Assembly (NCBI RefSeq): GCF_052119425.1
Contig: NZ_JBQKFH010000013.1
Location: 1 to 64,000 of the forward strand
Direction: 5' to 3'
Source of the DNA: Enterococcus_E cecorum_C
GTDB taxonomy: Bacteria > Bacillota > Bacilli > Lactobacillales > Enterococcaceae
Length of the DNA stretch: 64,000 bases
How positions within the stretch are numbered: the first letter of the stretch is position 1; every line of letters starts with the position of its first letter. The notes under the pieces were generated by a model. It ran no database searches. It had not been told where the DNA came from and saw nothing but the letters and a program-made list of their open reading frames with translations. Shown in pieces: positions 17,811 through 26,700 of this stretch. Position numbers and translations under genes: made by a program.

Positions 17811-18503
17811 ATGTTCTCTCCAAAAAAATTAAAAGAAAAAAGAACAGAATTAGGATTCTCACAAGCTGAAATAGCACGAAAACTGAATATTAGTCGCATG
17901 TCTTTTAGTGCCTGGGAAAGCGGAAAAACCAAACCAAATCAGAAGAATCTTTCAATACTTGCTGATATTTTCGATGTAGAGGAATCTTTTTTTGAATCTG
18001 AATATACTATCGTTCAAAACTATCTTCTACTCACAGATGAAAATAAATTAGCTGCCGAGGATTATGTTGAACAACTTTTAGCATCTCAATCCATTGCTGA
18101 GAATGTTGTGTCACTGTTCTCCTATCAGGTGCATTCCGAAGTTCAATTATCTGCCGGACCAGGTGAAAGTTTCTTTGATGAGTATGAAACAGAAACTGTT
18201 TATTCAGAAGATGAATATTCAGGGTTTGATATAGCGACTTGGATTTCAGGTAACTCAATGGAACCTGTTTACAAAGACGGAGAGGTTGCGTTGATTCGAG
18301 CTACTGGATATGATTATGATGGGGCTGTCTATGCATTAAACTGGAATGGAGCTCTCTACATCAAGAAACTCTATCGTGAAGAAGACGGCTTTAGAATGGT
18401 TTCTATCAATCCAGATGTTGCTGAAAGGTTTATCCCATTTGAAGATGAAATCAGAATTGTTGGCAAGGTTGTAGGGCACTTCATGCCTGTGATTGGAGGG
18501 TAG
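17811..18503 (+). CDS. XRE/S24 LexA-like repressor of the ICE
   Basis: A 230-residue protein with an N-terminal XRE helix-turn-helix (about 5-60, SQAEIARKLNISRMSFSAWE) and a C-terminal S24 self-cleavage domain: a likely Ala-Gly cleavage site in LSAGPGE (about 110), the catalytic serine in ISGNSMEP (about 147) and the lysine in ALYIKKLY (about 185). Such repressors are inactivated by RecA-dependent autocleavage in DNA damage and then release downstream genes. It heads a unit with a 44-residue protein, a Y-family polymerase and a 99-residue protein. Confidence 0.85.
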   Translation: MFSPKKLKEKRTELGFSQAEIARKLNISRMSFSAWESGKTKPNQKNLSILADIFDVEESFFESEYTIVQNYLLLTDENKLAAEDYVEQLLASQSIAENVVSLFSYQVHSEVQLSAGPGESFFDEYETETVYSEDEYSGFDIATWISGNSMEPVYKDGEVALIRATGYDYDGAVYALNWNGALYIKKLYREEDGFRMVSINPDVAERFIPFEDEIRIVGKVVGHFMPVIGG

Positions 18504-18506
18504 GAG

Positions 18507-18641
18507 ATGTCAAAGTTTGTTAAAGAAATGATTTACCTCAAGGAAGACCGCATTATCTTATCTCTTGAAAAAAAAGAATACGACGTAACAGACCATCTGA
18601 CAGAATTGGTCGATGAACTAGCAAAACTAAAAACAAGGTGA
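18507..18641 (+). CDS. Small protein between repressor and Y-family polymerase
   Basis: A 44-residue frame (MSKFVKEMIYLKED...) starts four bases after the repressor stop, with TAGGAG overlapping that stop as its ribosome binding site, and ends just before the polymerase start. Charged residues with a short C-terminal helix (TDHLTELVDELAKLK) suggest a small accessory protein. I do not recognise a family. Its conserved-looking place inside the SOS-type operon supports it being real. Confidence 0.6.
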   Translation: MSKFVKEMIYLKEDRIILSLEKKEYDVTDHLTELVDELAKLKTR

Positions 18642-18646
18642 ATAGT

Positions 18647-20062
18647 ATGGGCTATATCGACTATTCAAAAGAACCACGTAGCGATATTGCTTTTGTTGAT
18701 ATGAAATCTTTCTACGCATCAATCGAATGTGTAGAGAGAGGACTTCACCCGCTTCATACTTCACTTTGTGTCATGAGTAGGGCTGACAACTCTTCTGGTC
18801 TAATTCTAGCCTCTTCTCCAATGTTCAAAAAAGTCTTTGGTAAAGGAAATGTTGGCAGAGCTTACGACCTCCCCTTTGATGTTCACACCAGAAAATTTAA
18901 CTACTACCGTGCTAAAATCTCAGGATTGCCAACGGATGCAAAATTTGTTTCCTTCATAGAAAATTGGGCCAAGCGTACATTTATAGTACCACCCAGAATG
19001 GACTTGTACATTCAAAAAAATCTTGAAATACAAAAGGTATTTCAAAATTATGCAGATCCGACAGATATTCTGCCCTATTCTATTGATGAAGGATTTATAG
19101 ACTTAACTTCATCGCTAAATTATTTTGTTGAAGACAAATCTCTAAGTCGCAAAGATAAGTTAGATGTGGTTTCAGCAAAAATTCAACACGATATTTGGGA
19201 AAAAACGGGTGTCTATTCAACTGTTGGAATGAGTAATGCCAATCCACTTCTAGCTAAGTTAGCACTTGATAATGAAGCTAAAACCACTGCTACCATGCGT
19301 GCCAATTGGTCCTATGAAGATGTTGAAACAAAGGTCTGGAACATTCCGAAAATGACTGACTTTTGGGGAATTGGTTCACGAACAGAAAAACGACTAAACA
19401 AATTGGGAATCTACAGCATCAAAGAATTGGCCAACTGTGACCCTACTATCTTGAAAAAAGAATTTGGTGTGATTGGCGTTCAACATTGGTTTCATGCTAA
19501 TGATATTGATGAAAGTAATGTCCATGAACCCTATCGACCGAAAGAGGTTGGGATTGGTAATTCACAAGTACTTCACAAAGACTATACACGTCAAAGCGAT
19601 ATAGAGCTTGTCCTACGTGAAATGGCAGAGCAAGTCGCGATTCGGCTACGCAGAAGACACAAAAAAGCAACCGTAGTTGCCATAAATGTAGGCTATTCAA
19701 ACTTCGAAAACAAGAAATCAATCAATGTTCAGAGAAAAATTAACCCCAATAATCGTACGCTTGTTTTTCAAGATGAAGTTGTTTCTCTCTTTCGTTCTAA
19801 GTACGATGGAGGGGCAGTTAGAAGCATTGCTGTAAGGTATGATGGATTGGTGGATGAAAACTTTGCTGTGATTTCACTTTTTGATAATTTTGAAGAAAGC
19901 GAAAAAGAGGAAAAATTGGAGACAACCATTGATTCCATTCGTGATCGATTTGGATTTCTTGCTGTACAGAAAGCTAGTTCTTTATTAGAAAATTCAAGGG
20001 CAATTGCTCGCAGTAGATTAGTCGGCGGACATTCCGCTGGAGGATTGGAGGGATTAAAATGA
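18647..20062 (+). CDS. Y-family DNA polymerase (UmuC/UvrX-like)
   Basis: A 471-residue translesion polymerase. The catalytic-domain start AFVDMKSFYASIECV and the segment YSIDEGFIDLT (about residue 147) supply the metal-binding acidic residues; helix-hairpin-helix and little-finger regions follow. The frame can be extended to a GTG at 18638, but AAGGTGA is properly spaced for the ATG at 18647 and homologues begin MGYxDYS, so that start is chosen. It probably allows replication past damage when the ICE repressor is cleaved. It overlaps the next gene by four bases. Confidence 0.88.
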   Translation: MGYIDYSKEPRSDIAFVDMKSFYASIECVERGLHPLHTSLCVMSRADNSSGLILASSPMFKKVFGKGNVGRAYDLPFDVHTRKFNYYRAKISGLPTDAKFVSFIENWAKRTFIVPPRMDLYIQKNLEIQKVFQNYADPTDILPYSIDEGFIDLTSSLNYFVEDKSLSRKDKLDVVSAKIQHDIWEKTGVYSTVGMSNANPLLAKLALDNEAKTTATMRANWSYEDVETKVWNIPKMTDFWGIGSRTEKRLNKLGIYSIKELANCDPTILKKEFGVIGVQHWFHANDIDESNVHEPYRPKEVGIGNSQVLHKDYTRQSDIELVLREMAEQVAIRLRRRHKKATVVAINVGYSNFENKKSINVQRKINPNNRTLVFQDEVVSLFRSKYDGGAVRSIAVRYDGLVDENFAVISLFDNFEESEKEEKLETTIDSIRDRFGFLAVQKASSLLENSRAIARSRLVGGHSAGGLEGLK

Positions 20063-20358
20063 TTGATAGAAGTTATCTGCCATTTAAGGTTGCTAGAGAA
20101 TATCAAGACCGAAAGATGGCCAAATGGATGGGATTTTTCTTATCAGAACATACATCGGGTTTAGAACAAGAACGCAATCGCATTGATTATTCAAGTGAGT
20201 TAAGTTTGGCAGATAAACTACTGCTACTCAATCAACTATATAGCCACCAATTAACTGGTATTCTGACAGTTCCTGGTAGGACTTATGTAGGGAAAGTAAA
20301 GAACTTGAATTTTCAATCGATTTCATTTGAAACAAAAGAAGGCTACATCAGTATCTAG
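20059..20358 (+). CDS. Hypothetical protein coupled to the Y-family polymerase
   Basis: A 99-residue protein overlapping the polymerase stop by ATGA. The segment KWMGFFLSEH near the N-terminus, together with its place directly after a UvrX-like polymerase, recalls the YolD-like proteins that follow such polymerases in Bacillus prophages, and it may serve as a polymerase accessory factor. The similarity is weak, so the family is tentative. It ends the SOS-type operon. Confidence 0.6.
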   Translation: MIDRSYLPFKVAREYQDRKMAKWMGFFLSEHTSGLEQERNRIDYSSELSLADKLLLLNQLYSHQLTGILTVPGRTYVGKVKNLNFQSISFETKEGYISI

Positions 20359-20440
20359 GAGTAAAAACAAGACCTACTAATCTCTAACTTCAACTTATCC
20401 TGAGACTAATTGCAGAATAGTGATTTTTTTTGTAAAATAC

Positions 20441-20469
20441 TTGATTTAATAGAACATTTTCTATATAAT
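20441..20469 (+). promoter_or_regulatory. Strong promoter of the structured RNA / PBECR4 unit
   Basis: TTGATT (20441-20446) and a perfect TATAAT (20464-20469) are separated by 17 bases. Transcription would start near 20476, about 160 bases before the next coding sequence. Confidence 0.7.
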
Positions 20470-20475
20470 AAAACT

Positions 20476-20622
20476 GTAGATAACAAGAGTATTTACTAAG
20501 CGTTGAAGGTCTATGGTCGGTTGGTTTGACTGTGGCTGGAGCTTTACCAGGGTTGTGTGTGAACACCTCAAGCCAACACTGAAAACACTCATTACTAAGG
20601 GCAGGTTATCCTGTCCTTTTTT
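20476..20622 (+). ncRNA. Candidate structured RNA with own promoter and terminator
   Basis: The roughly 147-base transcript has no convincing open frame but several pairings: AGCGTTG (20499) with AACACT (20575-20580), GGTTTGA (20523-20529) with TCAAGCC (20568-20574), an inner CTGG/CCAG hairpin (20536-20550) and a GTGT/ACAC hairpin, which together make a multibranch fold. It ends in GGGCAGG-TTAT-CCTGTCC followed by six T (20599-20622), a strong terminator. TTACTAAG is repeated at 20493 and 20592. The terminator lies 13 bases before the PBECR4 gene, so the RNA could be an independent RNA, an attenuating leader or an RNA antitoxin. Confidence 0.45.
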
Positions 20623-20634
20623 CTAAGGAAATAC

Positions 20635-21225
20635 ATGGAATCATTATTACTCTCATCCGCAAGAAATTATAAAAAACTCCTTTCAAAAACCTATCAAATT
20701 ATTTTAGGACGAAAAGGACAGCAAACAACTCTCAATCTTACGTTTTCTGAGGAACATTTTGTACACTTAGCAGGTATACATAAGTTAAGAGGTTTATCTT
20801 TACCCACCAGATCTAAGCACGAAATCTATAATTTGATTTTGAAAAAAACAATCTCCGAAGAATTGCTAACTAGGTCAAATGGTTTTACTGATATATGTGG
20901 AAGGTTGCGTATTCTCGAAATACTCAGAGAAAGTTTTTCTTCACCAACTCTATCAGTACGATTTACAAAACTATATCCAATCAAGGGAAGCAAGATTCGA
21001 TGGGAGTATCTATTAGAATTTACGTTCGACAATAAAATCGGTTATCTATTTCTTGATAGACAGAGAGATTCCAAAGAGCCAAATCAGTATATACCTGTTT
21101 CAACCTTTGAAAAATCAACTCGTGACTACACAATGAATCAAGTAAGGTATACAGTATTAGAGATAATTGAAATTGACCATCAAACTAAGCAAAGCACAAC
21201 ACTTTACTCCAGACCGAAAAAATAA
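20635..21225 (+). CDS. PBECR4-domain protein (phage/ICE barnase-EndoU-ColE5-RelE-like nuclease fold)
   Basis: A 196-residue protein. ARNYKKLLSKTYQIILGRKG followed by FSEEHFVHLAGIHKL matches, from memory, the PBECR4 family described among 'polyvalent' proteins of phages and conjugative elements. These domains are predicted RNases or nucleic-acid-modifying toxins, often delivered with the DNA. It has its own upstream promoter and terminator-bearing leader. It converges with the SSB-like gene and shares a bidirectional terminator with it. Catalytic activity is not established. Confidence 0.7.
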   Translation: MESLLLSSARNYKKLLSKTYQIILGRKGQQTTLNLTFSEEHFVHLAGIHKLRGLSLPTRSKHEIYNLILKKTISEELLTRSNGFTDICGRLRILEILRESFSSPTLSVRFTKLYPIKGSKIRWEYLLEFTFDNKIGYLFLDRQRDSKEPNQYIPVSTFEKSTRDYTMNQVRYTVLEIIEIDHQTKQSTTLYSRPKK

Positions 21226-21262
21226 GCTAGACCTCCAAAATCGGAAGTCTAGCTTATTTCAT
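21223..21262. terminator. Bidirectional terminator between convergent genes
   Basis: A perfect 10-bp inverted repeat, TAAGCTAGAC (21223-21232) with GTCTAGCTTA (21247-21256), extended by TCC/GGA pairing inside, overlaps the PBECR4 stop codon and precedes the SSB-like stop at 21259. T-rich on the + side and A-rich before it, it can serve both directions. Confidence 0.75.
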
Positions 21263-21900
21263 AATTCCATCCCTTTATCCTGTTTAGGTTTAGTTTGTTC
21301 TGATTTTGTTTGTTGGGAATACTCTTTCAATGCTCCTAACGTTGAAGGTTTCTCTTCTTTCGCAGCCTTCTCCTCCAGGGATTTCTTTCTTGTTTTTAAG
21401 ATTTTTATATTCTTAACAACAAGGTTACTGAAGAGTTTTCCTTCATACTCATCATACTTCATCTGACCTGTTAACTTAACAAAATCCCCTTTCTTTAATT
21501 GCTCTGCAAAGTCAGCCCGTCCGTTATAAGCTATTACCTTCGTAAATTGCGTATTCCCCTCTTCATCATTGCGTGCTATGGAAAAATTTGCAACTTTAAA
21601 ATTCTCACCATCCGCACCTCGAAATACGTTAACTTCAACATCTTTCGTAACATTGCCAACAAATTCAACATTAACTAGGGATATTTGGCTCTTATCAGTT
21701 TCTAATGTTTCAATAATCGCATCTATATTGGAATGCAACAAACCTGAAATTGAATCATCATCCATATAGGCCTGGTAGACTTGTTCCAACAAGTCTGGGT
21801 CTGAAATATCCTTTTCAATTGAAATAATGGCCTTGGTAAAGTCTGCATAGTTTTCTTTCAACATATTTTCTAAAGTTGATTTCATTTCTTCAAAATTCAT
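21259..21900 (-). CDS. Single-stranded DNA-binding (OB-fold) protein with N-terminal extension
   Basis: A 213-residue protein. The first 75 residues are helical and acidic; residues 75-165 form an SSB-like OB fold (VEFVGNVTKDVEVNVF, FSIARNDEEGNTQFTKVIAYNGRADFAEQLKKGDFVKLTGQM). The tail is charged and disordered. It is the last gene of the leftward operon, overlapping the end of the SNF2 gene by four bases. It may protect the incoming single strand or modulate recombination. Confidence 0.75.
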   Translation of the reverse strand: MNFEEMKSTLENMLKENYADFTKAIISIEKDISDPDLLEQVYQAYMDDDSISGLLHSNIDAIIETLETDKSQISLVNVEFVGNVTKDVEVNVFRGADGENFKVANFSIARNDEEGNTQFTKVIAYNGRADFAEQLKKGDFVKLTGQMKYDEYEGKLFSNLVVKNIKILKTRKKSLEEKAAKEEKPSTLGALKEYSQQTKSEQTKPKQDKGMEL

Positions 21901-23756
21901 ATTACTTGCTCCTCTTCTATTTCTTCTTTATACTGACTTTTGTAGTCACGTTCTTCAACTTCAGCTTTAAAAGCTTGAATTTGTGCTAATGTGGAAGGTC
22001 GTTTTTCCTCTCCATCAACATCATAGGTTGATTCAAAGACATCACTATCCTTAATATCATGGTCATAACGGTCTGTAATTCCATCGTTATCTATGTCATG
22101 ATCAAGCGAATCTCTCGTGTAAGGTAAACCGAGCATTTGACAGGTTGTTTTCTCATCAATTGATAGTAAATCGTCTTTGGTGGAATGTTCTAAAAATAAT
22201 TTAAAATGCTGTGCTTGCTCATCTGTTGTACTTCCATCAAACTGACCTGTACTTATATCTGAATCTGCGAAGGTTAATTTCCAAGAAAAATTGGACAAGT
22301 CCACACTATACTCAATATCATATTCACCAACGTTACTTTTGCTCTTGGCTAAGTAGACTAAATCTCCAGTTGAGAATATATCATTGAATTGTTCTTCTTT
22401 ACTTTGATTTGATTCTTTTCTGGAGCCATACTCACGATCCATAAAGTCAACAATCGCTACTTTAACATCTTCAAGTAAGGGATTGGGATTATCCAGTTCT
22501 TCTACTTCGCCCATATCCAAGATACGATTGACCTCTGCTAAACGCAAGGTCTTTTCTTTTAAAATATCAGCCTTTTCAAATGGTTTTGTCACCTCTTCTT
22601 TTGCTACCTGGAGCTTGTATTGGACATCTGACAGTCTATTTTCTAGCTTGGATAGTTCTTCATCAATCCGATCCAAAACGTTGTCTAAACGCTGAATATT
22701 GCCTTCTGGGCTTTCGCCAAAATGACCATTGTAAGAAAGATTTCCCTCAATCACAAAATCCATTGCTTGAGCAATCTGATTGAAGAAGGCTGAAAGCTCA
22801 AATCCACGATAGTTGCCAATAGGCATACTGCCTTCAGCTGGAACCAATGGTAAAATTTTCATCAATTCTTCTGCTGCTTCTTTTTTGTCAGAATAAGTCT
22901 TACCTAAAATCTCCATTCCGTTAAATAGGCCATCACCTTGTACTTTAGGCTCACGTCTTTTAATATCTTTATTTACTTTTTCAATTTGCCCTTTTAATCG
23001 AGTAATCTCTGATGGATAATGTTTTGCAATTTTATCTTCCAACTGATAGAGGTTAGATTTATAATTGGATTCCAACATTCGTAACTTCGATACTTCAACA
23101 TCTAAATCCATCTTTTCTTTAATAAGTGGATTACCCGTCGCAAGAGCTTTAATTTCTGCATAGTTCAAGGTATTCTCATCAACATCATCAGCCACGCGAA
23201 CAGGTGTTTTTGAGGTCATAATTTGGGAGATAAACTTTTGCTTATTTTCAATGGTCTGCCAAAGGTACGCATCAAAGGTATTCTCGGTCACATAACGGTA
23301 GATATAGACGTCCTTGTTTTCATTCCCCTGACGCACGATACGACCAGACCGTTGCTCCAAATCAGCTAGCCTCCAAGGAACATCTAAATCATGTAAGGCT
23401 ATTAGTTTACTTTGAACGTTTGTTCCTGCTCCCATTTTCGATGTAGAACCAAATAAAATGCGAACATCTCCACTTCTGACCTTGGCAAAGAGTTCTGCCT
23501 TTTGCTTTTCATTATTCGCATCATGTATAAATGCAATTTCATTTTCAGGAATTCCGAGTTCAATTAACTTGCCTTTCATATCATCATAAAGATTAAACGT
23601 CCCATCCCCTTTTGGTGTAGACATATCACAAAAAACTAGCTGTGCTGACCGTTGTTCGCTCGATTTTTCCCAAATAGAAAAAATATTTTTTGTGCAAACA
23701 TTGACCTTACTCTCCGGATCATCTGGTAGTAAGGTATTGATTAACCGTTGATCCAA
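21897..23756 (-). CDS. C-terminal fragment of the SNF2/methylase polyvalent protein (frameshifted)
   Basis: This 619-residue frame holds the second helicase lobe (LEQRSGRIVRQGNENKDVYIYRYV, about residue 130), followed by long coiled-coil and acidic regions. Its apparent start (TTG, no ribosome binding site) directly continues the upstream frame: the family reads ...DGKRLALDQRLIN..., but here the upstream frame ends DGKRLPWING. Loss of one base near 23757 (TTGCCTTGG where TTGGCCTTGG is expected) explains the break. Unless frameshifting or a sequence error is involved, this half is not made. Confidence 0.75.
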   Translation of the reverse strand: MDQRLINTLLPDDPESKVNVCTKNIFSIWEKSSEQRSAQLVFCDMSTPKGDGTFNLYDDMKGKLIELGIPENEIAFIHDANNEKQKAELFAKVRSGDVRILFGSTSKMGAGTNVQSKLIALHDLDVPWRLADLEQRSGRIVRQGNENKDVYIYRYVTENTFDAYLWQTIENKQKFISQIMTSKTPVRVADDVDENTLNYAEIKALATGNPLIKEKMDLDVEVSKLRMLESNYKSNLYQLEDKIAKHYPSEITRLKGQIEKVNKDIKRREPKVQGDGLFNGMEILGKTYSDKKEAAEELMKILPLVPAEGSMPIGNYRGFELSAFFNQIAQAMDFVIEGNLSYNGHFGESPEGNIQRLDNVLDRIDEELSKLENRLSDVQYKLQVAKEEVTKPFEKADILKEKTLRLAEVNRILDMGEVEELDNPNPLLEDVKVAIVDFMDREYGSRKESNQSKEEQFNDIFSTGDLVYLAKSKSNVGEYDIEYSVDLSNFSWKLTFADSDISTGQFDGSTTDEQAQHFKLFLEHSTKDDLLSIDEKTTCQMLGLPYTRDSLDHDIDNDGITDRYDHDIKDSDVFESTYDVDGEEKRPSTLAQIQAFKAEVEERDYKSQYKEEIEEEQVI

Positions 23757-26700
23757 GGCAATCTTTTTCCATCATTTGTTATTTGCAACATATTATCTTC
23801 ATGAGGCTCAACTTTTCTATTCCGAACCTTATCAGCTCGTTCAGATAAAGTCTTTAAAATTTCTTTCTGATGGTTCGTAGGTCTGGTTAAAATTGTTTCA
23901 TAATGGGCTTGGGGTGTTGGTAAATTCAAAAGGTCTGCAGTTTTAATATCAGCCATTTCTTTAACAAAGGACATGAGTTCAGGCAAATTATAAAATTTTG
24001 AGAATCGTGTCTTACTACGATAGGAGTCACCCTCTGGAGATAGTTCGATGGCAGTAACTGTTTCACCGAATGTAGAAGCCCAGGAATCAAAGTGGTGTAA
24101 GCCTTTTTTCTCTAGGTCATCATATTGGAGATAACGTTGCATTGTGTAGAGTTCACTCATCGAATTTGACACTGGTGTACCTGTCGCAAAAACAACACCC
24201 TTTCCACCTGTCAACTCGTCCAAATAACGACACTTCATAAACATATCTGAAGATTTCATAGCTTCAGTTTGGCCAATTCCTGCCACGTTTCGCATTTTGG
24301 TATAAAGATAAAGATTTTTGTAGTTATGAGCTTCATCAATATATAGTTTGTCAACTCCCAATTCTTCAAAGGTGACAACATCATCCTTACGGAAATCATC
24401 ATTTAATTTTTTTAGTTTGGCTTCTAATTTCTTCTTAGTTCCCTCAAGTTGCTTGACAGTAAAGTTTTGGTCTCTTTGATACTTATATTCTTCAATAAAC
24501 TCAACTATATCTTGAATTTGACATTTTAAGTGCTGCTCCTGATATTCCTTACTCATCGGAATCTTCTCAAATTGAGTATGTCCAATAATAACTGCATCAT
24601 ATTCACCAGTCGCTATCCTACCAACAAACCGTTTACGATTGGCAGGTTCAAAATCTTTTTTCGTGGCCACCATGATATTGGCAGCTGGATAAAACTCCAT
24701 AAACTCCCGTCCCATTTGTTCCGTCAAGTGGTTTGGAACAACAAACAAAGCTTTATTGCTCATGTCCAGACGCTTACTTTCCATAGCACTGGCAACCATC
24801 TCGAAGGTTTTACCTGCTCCAACAACATGAGCTAGAAGTGTATTGCCGCCGTATAGTGTCCTCGCAATAGCATTTTTTTGATGAGGACGTAAACTTATAT
24901 CTGATGTCATTCCTTCAAGGGATAAATATTGACCATCATACTCACGATTTCGTATAGAATTAAATTTCTCATTATAGAGTTTTTCTAAACGATGTCTTCG
25001 CCTTTGGTCCTTAAAAATCCAATCCTTGAAAGCTTCTTTGAGAAGTTCTTGCTTCTCACCTGCTAACATAGTTTCTTTCTTGTTTAGAACTTGTCTTTTA
25101 TCACCACCATCAGAATAGACAGTATCGTACACTCTAGTATCACGCAAATTCAATGAATCTTCAATGAGTCGATAAGCATTTATCCTACTTGTCCCATAAG
25201 TCAAATTTGCTAAGTCATTGCGACTGTCTTGTGTCTTGCCATCAATCTTCCACTCTGATGTAAAAGGAGAAAAATGAACATTTATTGCTTGTTTAGCATA
25301 ATAACCAGGCTGTAAAGTGTCAAAAATAAACTGATTGATATCTGATGTAGGAATCCAAGTTGCACCAAGTCGTACCGATATTTCACTTGCGGTCAATTCT
25401 TTAGGCATGACTCCCTGAAGTTTATCTCGCTGAAATTTCAGTTCAATTATATTATCAAGAACATCCTTATCTGGATTTTCAATTGCTTGATACCTTTCAA
25501 TGTAAAAATCCATGATTGCCATTTTCTCACGAATATTTCCACTAAGGTATTGGTCTGCTGGAACATACGTTAATCCCATTTCTTCCATACCTTTCTCTGA
25601 AAATGGAAGTAATGTTGTTTCGGGATATATGTAGGGAATATCGAGATATATCTCGTCTTTCAACTCTTTTACGAGAACTTCTCTCGCTTTATCGGTCAAC
25701 TTGGTCATATAGTCAAAGTCAACTCTTCCCTTTTCTGAAATTGAAAGTATCAAAGCTTCATGACTAGATTCACAATGCTCGACAACTTTTGCTTTAGCAA
25801 TCGTCCGTTTAAAGAAAATATCCCCTTTCCCTACAAACTTACCTTTATCCAGTTTCTCAATTGATGATACTAATGGATAGTTACTATCCTCTCGCAAATT
25901 CCTACGGTTTAGTGTAGAGTTAATATAGTCATGATTGGCTTTGAAAGTATCATAAGCTTTATTTAACCTATGTTGACTTTCTTGAATTAACTCATCACTA
26001 GCATTTTCTTTTTGAAGTTGAATGACTTCCTTCAGACTTTCGACAACCGCTAGATAATTTTTTAGTCTATTGATTTCCTTGACTGTCATGTGTTGCCGAA
26101 TCATCACCGAATCTTCACGAAAATAAGGAATTCCATCTATCATGGTATAAGAAAAATTCTTTACATGATCCAAAGCTGGAAGTATGTCCTGCTCATCATT
26201 GATTTGTTGATCGATTTTAATATTTGGTATCTCACCTTGAATTTCTTCAACGGCAGTTGTCAATTGTACACTCAAATTTTCCTCATTAGGAATACAAGCT
26301 AAACTTGGACCAAATCTCCCAGACACTTCTGTCATTTTACCCAAGACCATCTCTGGATGATCTACAAAATACTTATTGTAAGTAAATCCATTCTCATCTC
26401 TTGCTAAATGTATCCAGTCAACATCTTGCTCTCGAATCACATCTCGCTTCTGCAAGAAAAGAATATCACTGGTAACTTCAGTTCCTGCCAAACCTTTAAA
26501 AGTTGAATTTGGTAGCCGAATGGCCCCCAATAAGTCACACCGATTAGCCAGATACTGACGGACTCGACTATCTTGTTTGTCCATGGTTCCAGAAGAGGTC
26601 ACAAATGCAATCACTCCACCACTGCGAACCTTGTCGATAGACTTGGCAAAGAAATAATCATGTATCAAGAATTTTTCTCGGTCATAATCTCTATCCGAAA

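Noticed and set aside
19768..20106. 112-codon minus-strand frame opposite the Y-family polymerase
   Set aside because: Covers a conserved coding region on the other strand and has no start signal.
24530..24835. 101-codon plus-strand frame opposite the SNF2 domain
   Set aside because: Antisense shadow of conserved helicase motifs.
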